DNA of 64,000 nucleotides from Streptantibioticus_A sp037034305 (GCA_037034305.1 JBAGJY010000003.1:1-64000), one strand, 5' to 3'. Shown: positions 36,736-45,648, counted from the first letter of the stretch. Numbers and translations are program-made. The notes: generated by a model not told the origin, from the letters alone.

Positions 36736-37568
36736 CGCAGTTCGGTGGCGCGGGTGCCGATGTCCAGGAACTGCACGACTGTGGTGATGTCCGCGTTGTA
36801 CACGAAGCCTCGGGTGGTCTCGCTAACCCGCTGGCCCTGCGACGCGGCGTAGGAACGCATATGGCTGGGCAAGGGGCTCGACATGGAGAAAAGTGTGCGG
36901 GCGTAGCTGTCGGGGAGGCCGTCCGCGCTGTCGGGGAAGGCGGTGGGTGTTCCTCCTGCCGCAGAGACATGCAAATTGAACAGCAGCACCGCACCGTCGG
37001 CCGTGGCGTGCGAGGTGATGGCCTCGGCTGCCGCGGTCGGGTCGCCGTCCGTCGACTCCCCGTCCGTCAGGTTGATGACGATGGGCGGGAAGCTGGCAGG
37101 GTAGCGCTCGGTCCAGCCAGCGACGAGGCTCTCCGCATACTGAAGAGCGCGGTTCATCGGGGTTCCGCCGTGGGCGACCGGGTCCATCCACAGGGGGAAG
37201 TTGACCACCGTCTCTACCAGACCACCGGCGCCGTCGGGCACCTTCTTGCTTCGCTCGTCGACACGTGCCGGGTTGTCCGCCACCTCACTGAGGGGGACGA
37301 TGTCCCGTCCGGCAAGCGAGCCCGCGAACGCCGAACCGACGGTGGCGCCGTAGCCGACGACCGCGACGTGGAAGTAGTCGCGTACGCCTTCTTCCTTCGC
37401 GCACTTGACCGAAAGCTCGGTGAGGAGCCGGTTGATGGCGTCGGCTACGACATCAGCTTTCTGCTGAGGCACTTCACCGCCGATGGGGTCGCTCATGGAG
37501 GTCGACTGATCGACAAGGAAGATGATGCTCGTCGGGTTGCTGCGGCTGATCTCTGCCGTATACGGCAC
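36732..37568 (-). CDS. von Willebrand factor A domain protein (YegL/TerY-like)
   Basis: A 278-residue vWA protein. The MIDAS motif DQSTSMS appears near residue 20 in IIFLVDQSTSMSDPIGGEVP; TPMNRAL and NLTDGESTDGD supply the remaining metal ligands. No signal peptide is seen. GTG 37568 has AGGAG 6 nt upstream; the frame runs to 37784 but that part is low-quality. It is the first gene of the kinase-phosphatase triad. In TerY-P systems the vWA protein is thought to scaffold or be phosphorylated. Confidence 0.8.
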   Translation of the reverse strand: MPYTAEISRSNPTSIIFLVDQSTSMSDPIGGEVPQQKADVVADAINRLLTELSVKCAKEEGVRDYFHVAVVGYGATVGSAFAGSLAGRDIVPLSEVADNPARVDERSKKVPDGAGGLVETVVNFPLWMDPVAHGGTPMNRALQYAESLVAGWTERYPASFPPIVINLTDGESTDGDPTAAAEAITSHATADGAVLLFNLHVSAAGGTPTAFPDSADGLPDSYARTLFSMSSPLPSHMRSYAASQGQRVSETTRGFVYNADITTVVQFLDIGTRATELR

Positions 37569-38227
37569 GTTGGGCTCCTGCCGGACTGCGAGGAAGTCGG
37601 TCGTCGGAAGAGCTCCTACGACATGCAGATGTGTCGACCAGCGCGCAGGCCAAGCCTCCGGAGATCCTCCAATCGCATGATAGGGCTGGGAGGTTGGTGT
37701 AGGAGCGGATCTACTTGAAATGCCCTCGCCGAGCTCCCTCCCTTCGACCCCGTCCCTCCGCCGCCGAGCACGCCTCCCGGCCACGTCAGCGATTCGCGGG
37801 AGTCAGAGAACTCGGAGATCGATGCAGCCAGGGCGGGGATCGTAGAGCCAGGCGGTCGGCCCCGTCCTCGGTGCGGTAGGCACGTTTCGCCCTCATGGGT
37901 CAGTGAGCCGTTCCGTCACTCGTTCCGTCCGCCTGGCACCACAGGTGCCAGGCAGGCATTCGCGATGAGCGCGGTGCCGGCGGCGCCCGGGCACGGTACC
38001 CCTCTCTGCACTTCCCCGCCGCTTCTATGACAGCCGCTGGCGCTGACAGTCAGCCCGACGTCGCAATCACCCGTCCAAAAATCGATGGCTGCTGCCCAAG
38101 TGGGCCGGGGGGCCGTTGAGTTGGCCGCCCTGGATTGTCAGTGCCGATCGCTACCGTCGAATGCCGAGCCGAGGAACACCCGGCCTCATGTACGGGGTAT
38201 CGCCCCCTTCACCGTCGAGGACCGCTC
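37569..38227. other. Intergenic region with palindrome
   Basis: A 659-bp stretch without a supported gene. It has a perfect 10-bp hairpin at 37931-37953 (GCCTGGCACC-ACA-GGTGCCAGGC), which could end transcription. Below it lies the small ORF at 38228. Confidence 0.5.
37931..37953. terminator. Perfect hairpin, possible terminator or operator
   Basis: A 10-bp perfect stem with a 3-nt loop. No T-tract follows; it stands about 360 bp above the vWA start. Confidence 0.45.
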
Positions 38228-38326
38228 ATGCCGTACGTACGCCCCCACTACCGCCGCGACGGCGCCTACGTCAAAGGCCACAACCGCCGCAGCCGACCCC
38301 GCGCCGCGCAGCCCCATGCGGCATGA
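38228..38326 (+). CDS. Small protein with YVRPH/YVKGH motif, 32 residues
   Basis: A 32-residue basic peptide (MPYVRPHYRRDGAYVKGHNR and then Arg/Pro-rich). The tandem pattern YV-[RK]-x-H-x-R-R...G-x-YV-[RK]-x-H resembles a motif I recall in small conserved bacterial proteins. The ATG has GAGGA 6 nt upstream. There is no membrane segment. It lies between the vWA gene and the SUKH gene, and its function is unknown. Confidence 0.5.
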   Translation: MPYVRPHYRRDGAYVKGHNRRSRPRAAQPHAA

Positions 38327-38509
38327 CGCCCCGAGCCGAACAGACCTTCAAGACTTCCAGCTGGAGGACTAGCATTCCGTTGCGTCAACGCGTACATCGA
38401 GCAGCGCAGACGTCTGCTTCGAAGATGCAGGTCAGAGCGGCCTTCAGATGCGTTCATCGTGGCGTGAGCGCCGGGGCTCTCCGCAAGCGTCCCGGTTAGG
38501 AAGGCACCG

Positions 38510-39094
38510 TTGAACAAGAAATTGTGGCAGCGCTTCGAGGGCTGGCTGAGTCAACATGCTCCCGCAGACGCTGCGTGGCTTCTCCCTTCCGCCACCGCCG
38601 CCCAGGTAAATCACCTCGAAGAAGCCCTGGGCTTTCCCCTCCACCCCGACCTTAAGGATCTGTTGAAACTCCACAACGGCACCTCCCCTCGAAGCGGCGG
38701 TGCGCAGCCCGGGGCCTTCCTGTTCGGGTATAGCCCCCTGACCACCGACGGGATCGTCGACGCCCACCGCAACGTGCTCGCGGTCCTGGATAGTGCAAAG
38801 GAAGAAGACGAGGAAGATCTAGTTCTCGGCGTCATGGTGCACCCGCGATGGGTGCCGTTCGCTGAGGACATCTGCGGCGACATCGTCTTCCTCGACCACC
38901 GCGAGCAGCACGTGGGACAGATCGGCCTGCTGTCGTACGGCAGCCCACAGTACGAGCCGCTGTGGCCGTCTCTGGACGTTATGTGGGAGCAGGTGTACGC
39001 CTCGGTTACGGGCGGTACTTCGCTTCGGCCGGTCAGGATGAAGCCGTCGGTGGAAGACGGCGGGATCCTTCGCTGGAGCGTTGTGTTCGACTGA
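38510..39094 (+). CDS. SUKH-family (SMI1/KNR4) protein, possible immunity protein
   Basis: A 194-residue SMI1/KNR4 domain protein. The core is VNHLEEALGFPLHPDLKDLL, then LHNGTSP and a long acidic LVLGVMVHPRWVPFAED segment, typical of SUKH-1. Many SUKH proteins neutralise nuclease toxins. TTG 38510 follows AGGAAGG. It converges on a 1441-residue secreted protein with a NucA/NucB-like tip, 73 bp away. An immunity role is inference; convergent placement is less usual than downstream in the same direction. Confidence 0.75.
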   Translation: MNKKLWQRFEGWLSQHAPADAAWLLPSATAAQVNHLEEALGFPLHPDLKDLLKLHNGTSPRSGGAQPGAFLFGYSPLTTDGIVDAHRNVLAVLDSAKEEDEEDLVLGVMVHPRWVPFAEDICGDIVFLDHREQHVGQIGLLSYGSPQYEPLWPSLDVMWEQVYASVTGGTSLRPVRMKPSVEDGGILRWSVVFD

Positions 39095-39110
39095 GCGGTG
39101 CCAGACGAGA

Positions 39111-39143
39111 GGCCCCGCTGGGCGGGTTACGTCCAGCGGGGCC
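39111..39143. terminator. Bidirectional terminator between SUKH and nuclease genes
   Basis: A perfect 11-bp stem (GGCCCCGCTGG / CCAGCGGGGCC) with an 11-nt loop, in the 73-bp gap between two convergent genes. Confidence 0.75.
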
Positions 39144-39167
39144 GCGTGTCTTCACCGCGCCGTCAGG

Positions 39168-42100
39168 TCAAGTGATCTTGCAGACCTTGTCCAGAGTGCA
39201 GTTCTCGAAGCCGGTGCGTACGAAATACGCGTCCTTGTCCAGCAACCGCATCGCTGTGGTGAACCTGCCGAGATCGCCACCGGCGGCCGTGTTTTGGGTC
39301 ACGGTGATGGCTGCCCGGCCGCAGACTTCTTGCCACGTCGGGTAGGGGTAGTTCGGGTCAAGGTTGAGGGTGTAGGTGCCGTCAGGGTTCTTTGTCGCGT
39401 ACATCTGCACACACGTGTTTCCAGAGGCGAGTGTCATACCTCCGCTTTCCCGGGACTTCGCGAAGGGATACTCGTCACAGCTCTTGCCGATCGCGGCCGA
39501 TGGCGGGTTGAAGGTGTTGTCGCAGACGATCTTGCGGTTGTTCTTCGCTGTGGTGTCGTCCGCGAGGCGGTGAAGTGGTTTGTTGTACTTCTTGCTGCCT
39601 GGGTGCGAGGCCAGCATCTCCTCCACCACCCAGTAGTAGGCCGCAGCAGCCGGGTACTTGTGGGTGTTCAGGAGTAGCGTCGGGGCAACGGCCGGGAAGA
39701 CGCAGCCGGTGTTCCCGCCGACTTGGTTGTCGCAGCGGATGTTGTAAGCCTGGTCCCTCCAGCTGTTGTTGGCCGTGGTCGACGTGCCAGGCGCGCTCCA
39801 GGTGGTGTCCCAGGTGAATCCGAGCGTCGACTGACCGTTGGTGACGGTGTTCCAACTGAAGGTGTCGGTGCGCGCAGCGGTGTGTGCGTCCCCGTTGGTC
39901 CACGTCGTTGACCCACTCCATGCGCCGACGTTGGTGTTCGTGCAGTCGGCCGTCGCCCAGCAGGTGTCGAGATAGGAGTCCAGCGTCGCTTCGGGCACGC
40001 CCGTCAGGTCAGGCAGGGAGAACTCAGTCCACACCGAGAAGCTGTTCGAGGTGGGGTTGAGCAGGATCTCCTGGACGACCTTGACGTTCCCTCCACCGAC
40101 CACCGCCCCGTCCTTTAGTACGTTCAGCGCGTAGCCACCGCGTATGCAGCCTTGGGTGCGCGTGTACTGGTACTGGGACCCCGGGGCCGTCTTGCACCAC
40201 GGAACCGGCTCGGAAGAGGCCGCAGCCGCATGCGGTTTCACCTTCGGCTTCGCCCCGCCGGACGGCTGGCCCTGGAAGGGCCCGATGCAAATCTGCTGGC
40301 CGGACTTGTCGGGCGCCGAACACTTCGCCGCCGCCTGCTCGGCCTTGTCGGCACCGCGGGTGGCGTTCATCGCTGCCTTGATGTTATTGGCGGTGTCGGC
40401 GTTGACCGGCGCCGGAGCGGCGTCCGGAGTCTGGGCGGCAACCTCGTCGATGTCCGGGAGATTCGGGTTCTCCGCCGGGAAGTCGACGTGCGGCATGCCG
40501 CTGAAGTCACCGGGAACGAAGGCCATCGCGTCCCATGCGATGTCCAGGTCGCCGGTGCCGCCGGGCGTGTCGTTGGCCAACTGCACCTCTGGGATGGAGT
40601 TGTTGAACCGGTACGCCCCCAGTGACACCCATGCGTTCGCTTCGGAGAATCCCTGGTCGATCGTTTTGTGGTACGTCCCGAACGGCGTGATGATTGAGTA
40701 GACGGCGTCATGGGCCTGCGCCCCGGTGTCGGGAATGTGTGCCCAAATCTGGCCCTGGCCGCCAGGCATCGGGGCGTTCAGCTTCCAGTCGCCCAACACC
40801 AGCATCGGGCCGCCGTCGCCTCCCAGGTGGTTGGCGTTACGGGCGTGCGCATACCAGAAGTGCCCTTGCCAGCCACCCCCTACTTGGTGAAGGTCGCCCT
40901 TCCCTTCGAACCTGCCGTCGCTGTCCTGGGCGAAGGTGAACTGGAACGTCCCGTTCGATGTGGTCTTCCCGCAACTGGACCAGGTATCGACTCCCGCCGG
41001 CTCGGAATCGACCACCAGCGCGTTGGTCGGCGCGTTCGCGCAGTCCGGCGTGCCGTGTTGGAGTCGGTACCCCCGGCCTGGCTCGTTGATCAACGTGGTG
41101 TACTTGATCGCCTCATGGCCACATGACGTGGCGCAGTCGGGTTTCCATGCGGTGTTGGGCTGGTTCCACCAGTGCAGGATGTCGCAGCCGTCGATGTGCT
41201 GGGTCTCGCACGGCGGCGGGTTGGACACATCACAGGCGTCGCTGGCGTTACAGAAGGTGTCCAGCGGGGGCTTGATCGCTGAGCGTTCGGCGTCACTGTT
41301 CCACCATGAGGGCCTGAACCCGGCGGAGCTGAAGCCGGATTCTCCGGGCCAGTCCTGCCGCCCGGAGGTGGAGTAGGAGAAGCCGGTGTCGATGGACCAG
41401 GCGGCCCAGCCCATCACCTTCTCCTCATACGGCCAGTCCTGCGGATGCGCGGCGTCATGGTTGGCGTTCGGATCGAGGGTGGTGTCCATGAACGCCAGCC
41501 GTGAGGGCGGGTAGATCGGGTTGGCGGGATTGTTGTACCAGCCGAGCCCCCAGGGGTCGTTGCCGTGCGGCGTGGGAGCGTTGAAGCCGAGGTTGTAGTT
41601 CCACACGGCGGTGAACCAGTTCTCCGGCCGCGACGGGTCATCGTTGTTCACGGCGATCGTCTGACCGGCCTTGTGCAGCTCGTTCCACTTGTCCGCGAGG
41701 ATCTGAAGGGAGGCGGCGATGTTGGTCGCGTAGTCGAGCGCGATGGCCTTTTGCTCATTGGCCGGTAGCGCGGTCTCGCCGGGCTTTTCGTGACCGGCCA
41801 TGCGCATGCCGTCGGTGACCTGGCCGACCCCGTAGCCGCAGTCGGACTTGGTCCAGTCGATCTTCCAGTAGTCCGACGGGTTGCTGCCCTTATGACCGTA
41901 GAAGCCGGCCACAGCAGCGAGGGGATTGCCCATCTGGCCGGGGATCGATCCGGATTCGGCCTGCCATAGATTCGACTCCTGCGCGAGGATGCCCAACTCG
42001 ATCTGTGCCGGGATCCGGCCGCCGCCCGTCAGTGTCGGCGGCGGGAACATCGTCTGCGGGTCGATGGTGGCGATACCGGTCTGGGAGCGCCAGTCACCTT

Positions 42101-43493
42101 GCCTGAGGTAGCTGGAGTGCAGATCTCCGCGAATGGCCATGTCCACGGCCCATTCCACCTGGTTCGGGGTGGGCTGAAGCGCCTGTTCATGGATGTCGTT
42201 GCGGGGAACCGAGCACCAGCGGTCCTCATCCACCGGATCGTGGGCGTTGCCGGAGTCTGCCGCTGCCGTCTTGGGCTTCACAGCACTGGGCGTCCCGGCA
42301 AGCGCCGGAGAGACCTGCCCCCCGTCCACCTTGTTGGGGGCCTTGAGGCTCTGGGACGTCGCCGTGCCACTGCTGGTCGCTGTCGCTGTGATCGTCAGGT
42401 CGTGGCCGAAGTTCTTCCCGCGCGGTGCGCGGGGCGGATCCTGGGACTTGGTGAAGCCGCGTCCGGCACCGCTTATGTTCGCCAGGCCCGATTCCACCGC
42501 GGGGGAGATGACCGGATCGACCACCATGCTGCCGTCAGTGGACACATCCCCGTCGGGATTGCCGTCGACCGCGGTGACCGCACTCCCGGATAAGCGTGTA
42601 GCTTGCGCATGCCGGCCGACGAGGAACACCCGGCCGCTGCCCGACTGCTTCAGCGTCAAGTCACCGAGCTTCCCCGACGCTAACCCGGCGGCACGATGCC
42701 CGTCCCAGACCTTCACCTGCGCGCTGCTGCTGCCGTGCCGGTCAAGGAACGCCACCATGTTGGCGCCGGTAGCTTGAATGTCGAATGGTGTCTTGCTCGT
42801 CTCCGCCAGATCGGTCACATGCCCGGCGTGGTCGACGCGGACCAAGTGGGTCCCCGCACCTGCGATAACGCCATCCGGCGTCGGCACGGCGGAGGTGACC
42901 TCGCCGCCCACCGTCGTATCCGCCACCGCCTTGCCGGAGGTGTCGACGGTCACCAGATGCGTCTTGCTGTCACGGAACGCCGTGAACGCCGCCGTATGCG
43001 TCGCCGGGTTACAGGACGGGTCGAAGTACGCCAGTGACGCCGTCAGTGGCATCTTGGTGACCTGGCCGGTAGTCAGGTTCACGATCGCGGTGAACGCGCC
43101 GCCGGTCATCAGGTCCTGCCGGTTGGTGAACATGCGTGGCGCATAGACGACGGCGGCATGGTCGTGGTCGATCACACACTGGTTACCGATCCACGTATCG
43201 GCGGGCAACCCCGGCTCGCTCAGGGCAGCTGCTGTCTTCCAGGCATAGGCGTTCTTGCCGTCCGCGACCAGCAAGTGCAGGCCGTCACTGTCGGCGGCGG
43301 ACGTCACCGCCCGCTCCGGGGAGCTGCGCCATTTCTTGCCAAGAGTCTTGTCCGGATCCTTCACCGCTCCCGCGATCTGGGTCTGGGAAGGCTGGGTGGG
43401 GTTCGCTGTTGATGGCTGGGCTTGTATCAGCCCGGCGAGAGTCGCGGTAGCCGCGAGGGCTGCTACCGCGCATGCTCTGTGGCCGTTTAACAC
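39168..43493 (-). CDS. Exported 1441-residue protein with NucA/NucB-like C-terminus
   Basis: A signal peptide (VAALAATATLAGLIQAQ) opens this protein. Residues ~50-340 look like a beta-propeller-type repeat region. Residues ~470-650 contain a lysozyme/SLT-like segment (GILAQESNLWQAESG with a candidate catalytic Glu near 506, then DCGYGVGQVTDG). A golvesin C-terminal-like beta domain follows at ~910-995 (IWAHIPDTGAQAHDAVYSI). The last ~120 residues carry the NucA/NucB pattern (GKSCDEYPFAKSRESGG) found in DNases. GTG 43493 has AAGGAG upstream. It is the third gene of a minus-strand operon. A secreted, wall-passing toxin is a reasonable reading, but untested. Confidence 0.75.
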   Translation of the reverse strand: MLNGHRACAVAALAATATLAGLIQAQPSTANPTQPSQTQIAGAVKDPDKTLGKKWRSSPERAVTSAADSDGLHLLVADGKNAYAWKTAAALSEPGLPADTWIGNQCVIDHDHAAVVYAPRMFTNRQDLMTGGAFTAIVNLTTGQVTKMPLTASLAYFDPSCNPATHTAAFTAFRDSKTHLVTVDTSGKAVADTTVGGEVTSAVPTPDGVIAGAGTHLVRVDHAGHVTDLAETSKTPFDIQATGANMVAFLDRHGSSSAQVKVWDGHRAAGLASGKLGDLTLKQSGSGRVFLVGRHAQATRLSGSAVTAVDGNPDGDVSTDGSMVVDPVISPAVESGLANISGAGRGFTKSQDPPRAPRGKNFGHDLTITATATSSGTATSQSLKAPNKVDGGQVSPALAGTPSAVKPKTAAADSGNAHDPVDEDRWCSVPRNDIHEQALQPTPNQVEWAVDMAIRGDLHSSYLRQGDWRSQTGIATIDPQTMFPPPTLTGGGRIPAQIELGILAQESNLWQAESGSIPGQMGNPLAAVAGFYGHKGSNPSDYWKIDWTKSDCGYGVGQVTDGMRMAGHEKPGETALPANEQKAIALDYATNIAASLQILADKWNELHKAGQTIAVNNDDPSRPENWFTAVWNYNLGFNAPTPHGNDPWGLGWYNNPANPIYPPSRLAFMDTTLDPNANHDAAHPQDWPYEEKVMGWAAWSIDTGFSYSTSGRQDWPGESGFSSAGFRPSWWNSDAERSAIKPPLDTFCNASDACDVSNPPPCETQHIDGCDILHWWNQPNTAWKPDCATSCGHEAIKYTTLINEPGRGYRLQHGTPDCANAPTNALVVDSEPAGVDTWSSCGKTTSNGTFQFTFAQDSDGRFEGKGDLHQVGGGWQGHFWYAHARNANHLGGDGGPMLVLGDWKLNAPMPGGQGQIWAHIPDTGAQAHDAVYSIITPFGTYHKTIDQGFSEANAWVSLGAYRFNNSIPEVQLANDTPGGTGDLDIAWDAMAFVPGDFSGMPHVDFPAENPNLPDIDEVAAQTPDAAPAPVNADTANNIKAAMNATRGADKAEQAAAKCSAPDKSGQQICIGPFQGQPSGGAKPKVKPHAAAASSEPVPWCKTAPGSQYQYTRTQGCIRGGYALNVLKDGAVVGGGNVKVVQEILLNPTSNSFSVWTEFSLPDLTGVPEATLDSYLDTCWATADCTNTNVGAWSGSTTWTNGDAHTAARTDTFSWNTVTNGQSTLGFTWDTTWSAPGTSTTANNSWRDQAYNIRCDNQVGGNTGCVFPAVAPTLLLNTHKYPAAAAYYWVVEEMLASHPGSKKYNKPLHRLADDTTAKNNRKIVCDNTFNPPSAAIGKSCDEYPFAKSRESGGMTLASGNTCVQMYATKNPDGTYTLNLDPNYPYPTWQEVCGRAAITVTQNTAAGGDLGRFTTAMRLLDKDAYFVRTGFENCTLDKVCKIT

Positions 43494-43502
43494 ATGGCTC
43501 CT

Positions 43503-44066
43503 TCATTCGTAGAAACTCTGGCTGAAGGCGACGATGCTCACTACCGGGTGCTGCGGTACCGCAGCATGGCCGCGGTCGATCAGCAGGCCGGCATCGCGGG
43601 CGTCGTCGCCGGGCAGGATGCCGACATAACTGCGTTTCATCAGCGCCTTGTAGCCACCGGGACCGGTCACCCGCAGCGTGATCTCGAACGACAACTGCCG
43701 CTTGGACCGGTTGGGGATATCGATCGCCGTATACACGCCGGCAGCGTTCGGCGTCGCCCGCACCTTCACATCCCCGAAAGTGAACACAGTGGTCTCACCC
43801 TCATGCTGCGGCGCAAGCGTCGGGGAGGCCGCGACATCAGTCGGAGAGGACGTGGGAGTCGGCGTGCTTGACTGCGAAGCCGCCGTTTCAGCAGCAGGCG
43901 CGGACGGCCTCCACGTCGACCCGTACGGGCCCGAGGAGAGCTGCGGCTTCGCGTCACCGCCCGTCAACGCGCTACACCCGGACACGGCGGCAACCGTCAC
44001 AACCAAAACAGTGCCGGACGCCAAAAGGGCCGCGCCCCGTCGTGAGTGAATCTCAGTCACAGGCAC
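43503..44066 (-). CDS. Lipoprotein upstream of the nuclease gene
   Basis: A 187-residue lipoprotein: the hydrophobic signal ALLASGTVLVVTVAAVSGC ends in the lipobox VSGC. A Ser/Thr/Pro-rich linker leads to a ~100-residue C-terminal beta domain (TTVFTFGDVKVRATPN, LSFEITLRVTGPGGYKALMK). Its stop is 9 bp above the nuclease-gene start and its start overlaps the preceding gene's stop, so all three are one operon. Start is GTG 44066, with GTG 44060 as an alternative. It may anchor or chaperone the large exported protein; this is inference. Confidence 0.7.
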   Translation of the reverse strand: MPVTEIHSRRGAALLASGTVLVVTVAAVSGCSALTGGDAKPQLSSGPYGSTWRPSAPAAETAASQSSTPTPTSSPTDVAASPTLAPQHEGETTVFTFGDVKVRATPNAAGVYTAIDIPNRSKRQLSFEITLRVTGPGGYKALMKRSYVGILPGDDARDAGLLIDRGHAAVPQHPVVSIVAFSQSFYE

Positions 44067-44610
44067 CGACCGTCTGATCGTTGTCGACCACCACAGCCCC
44101 GTTCGGCGCCTTCATGTAGGAGTACACGGTGCCGCAGTAGCCCTTGCTCTGGTACACCGGCCCCGCGTATGAGCTGAAGGTGCCGAAGTTCTGCACCGGG
44201 CCGATCGAGGTGTAATTCGTGCGCAGGCGCACCCCCATGTAGTGGGCCGATCCGGTGTCGTTGAAGAACACCGCACAGATCGGCCTGTCCTCGTAGTTCG
44301 GACCCGTCGTGTTCCCGTTCGTCCAGGTGTAGGTGGTGCCCCAAGTGCCGTAGCGCCACGCGCCCGTAGAGATCGCATACCCCGCACCGCAGACGTTCAC
44401 GGATGCCGCTGCTAACTGGATGTTCGCCGTAATGATCTTGACCGTTCCGGCTACCGCGTGCCGGTCGACTTTGAACCCCGCCACCTTCACCGTCTGAAGC
44501 GGCTCGTCAGCCTTCACCGACGAGAGATCTGCTGCGGAAGCAGTCGGTACCGTCGCTACAGCGCTGAGCAGGGCCGCTGCGACGACGCCGATACGCAGAG
44601 GCGTCTTCAA
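44053..44610 (-). CDS. Small secreted protein, first gene of the nuclease operon
   Basis: A 185-residue protein with a signal peptide (IGVVAAALLSAVATVPTASA) and no lipobox. The mature part is beta-rich with four Cys (VNVCGAGYAISTGAWRYGTW, RPICAVFFNDTGSAHYMGVR, GYCGTVYSYM, GACD). TTG 44610 follows GGGAGGGG at about 6 nt. It overlaps the lipoprotein start. The Cys pairs suggest disulphide-stabilised folding outside the cell. Family not recognised. Confidence 0.65.
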   Translation of the reverse strand: MKTPLRIGVVAAALLSAVATVPTASAADLSSVKADEPLQTVKVAGFKVDRHAVAGTVKIITANIQLAAASVNVCGAGYAISTGAWRYGTWGTTYTWTNGNTTGPNYEDRPICAVFFNDTGSAHYMGVRLRTNYTSIGPVQNFGTFSSYAGPVYQSKGYCGTVYSYMKAPNGAVVVDNDQTVGACD

Positions 44611-44766
44611 TGTAAACCCCTCCCACTTTCTCCAGTTTTCAAGCCCCGACGACTTTATCCGATCATGCGTAAATATTCACACGAATAAAGGAGTGCAGAG
44701 GATGTATCAGGTGAAAGGGGGGAAGTTTGCAAATCGCCAATATGGGTTAGGGGGCGCGGTTGTTGC
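44611..44766. other. AT-rich promoter region of the secreted-protein operon
   Basis: This stretch is much more AT-rich than its surroundings (for example TAAATATTCACACGAATAAA). It precedes the operon on the minus strand and borders the IS5 element. It may carry the operon promoter; the base composition suggests foreign origin. Confidence 0.45.
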
Positions 44767-44778
44767 TAAGATGATGTC

Positions 44779-45254
44779 TCATGTGGCGATCTTGGCGAGC
44801 TTCTTGTAGCAGGTCAGGGCAGCTGCGAGCCCGAGGAAGGCGAGGAAGTGGGAGTCCTTTCGCTCGTACCGGACTGCGAGGCGGCGGTAGCCGAACAGCC
44901 AGGCGATGGATCGTTCGATCTTCCAGCGGTGGCGGCCGAGCCGTTCGCTCGATTCGATGCCTGGGCGTGCGATGCGGGGGATGATGTGGCGCTTGCGGAG
45001 CCAGGCGAGGTGTTCGGCGGAGAAGTAGGCCTTGTCCGCGCGGAGCTTGACCGGGCGGCGCCGGCAGGGGCCCCGCCGGGAGCGGACCGCTGGTATCCCG
45101 AGCACCAGCGGCTTCAGCCCCAGGGTGTCGTTCGTGTTCGCGGCGGACACCGCGACGGCCAGCGGGATGCCCTGGGCCTTCGACAGCACGTGCAGCTTGC
45201 TGCCCTTCTTGCCGCGATCGACCGGGTTCGGACCGGTCAGCGAGCCCCCCTTTT
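44779..45254 (-). CDS. IS5-family transposase, C-terminal frame
   Basis: The downstream half of the transposase, starting in the frame entered by a -1 shift at the A4G6 run. It contains VDRGKKGSKLHVLSKAQGIP, ADKAYFSAEHLAWLRKRHI and the conserved end RWKIERSIAWLFGYRRLAVR with the DDE Glu. Its stop lies inside the left inverted end. Whether the frameshift is programmed or an inactivating mutation cannot be told from sequence alone. Confidence 0.8.
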
Positions 45255-45596
45255 CGCCCGCACGCTCGCCGCGTCGACGATCGCGGAGGTCCAGTCCAGC
45301 TCGCCCCGGGCGCCGAGTTCGTCCAGGACCGCACGGTGCAGTCGGCGCCACAGGCCGGCCTTCGTCCACACGGTGAACCGGCGGTGCGCGGTGGCGGGCG
45401 AGACGCCGAAGGTCTCCGGCAGGTGCCGCCAGGCGCACCCGCTGGTCAGCACGTACACGACCGCTGTGAACACGGCCCGCTCGTCACGCGGAGCCGTCCC
45501 GCCGCCCTGCGGACGGGACTTGAACGACGGCAGCAGCGGGGCGGCCAGTTCCCACAACCCGTCAGGAACCAACCGCCGCGAAAGATCAACACCCAC
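45237..45596 (-). CDS. IS5-family transposase, N-terminal frame
   Basis: A 119-codon frame beginning at 45596. It carries the DUF4096-like N-terminal domain (LSRRLVPDGLWELAAPLLP, TSGCAWRHLPETFGVSPATA) and the first catalytic Asp in the IVDAASVRAKR region. It ends just after a run of four A and six G (minus strand, 45245-45254). A -1 shift there fuses it to the C-terminal frame, giving about 272 residues, the family's usual length. Confidence 0.8.
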   Translation of the reverse strand: MGVDLSRRLVPDGLWELAAPLLPSFKSRPQGGGTAPRDERAVFTAVVYVLTSGCAWRHLPETFGVSPATAHRRFTVWTKAGLWRRLHRAVLDELGARGELDWTSAIVDAASVRAKRGAR

Positions 45597-45648
45597 AAGC
45601 GACCATGATGCCGCACGTCACAACATCACCACGTGAGACATCGTCTGA

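Larger units (their letters stand above)
44767..45648 (-). mobile_element. IS5-family insertion sequence
   Basis: An ~882-bp element. The inverted ends (44767-44790 and 45625-45648) are 24 nt with four mismatches, both containing GATGTCTCA. Two overlapping transposase frames fill it. No identical target duplication is visible (TAA against TGA at the edges), so exact borders are uncertain. It sits at the boundary of an AT-rich segment. Confidence 0.8.

Noticed and set aside
37770..37900. Minus-strand MRAKRAYR start resembling an IS605-type transposase N-terminus
   Set aside because: Only seven or eight residues match, and the frame stops soon after.
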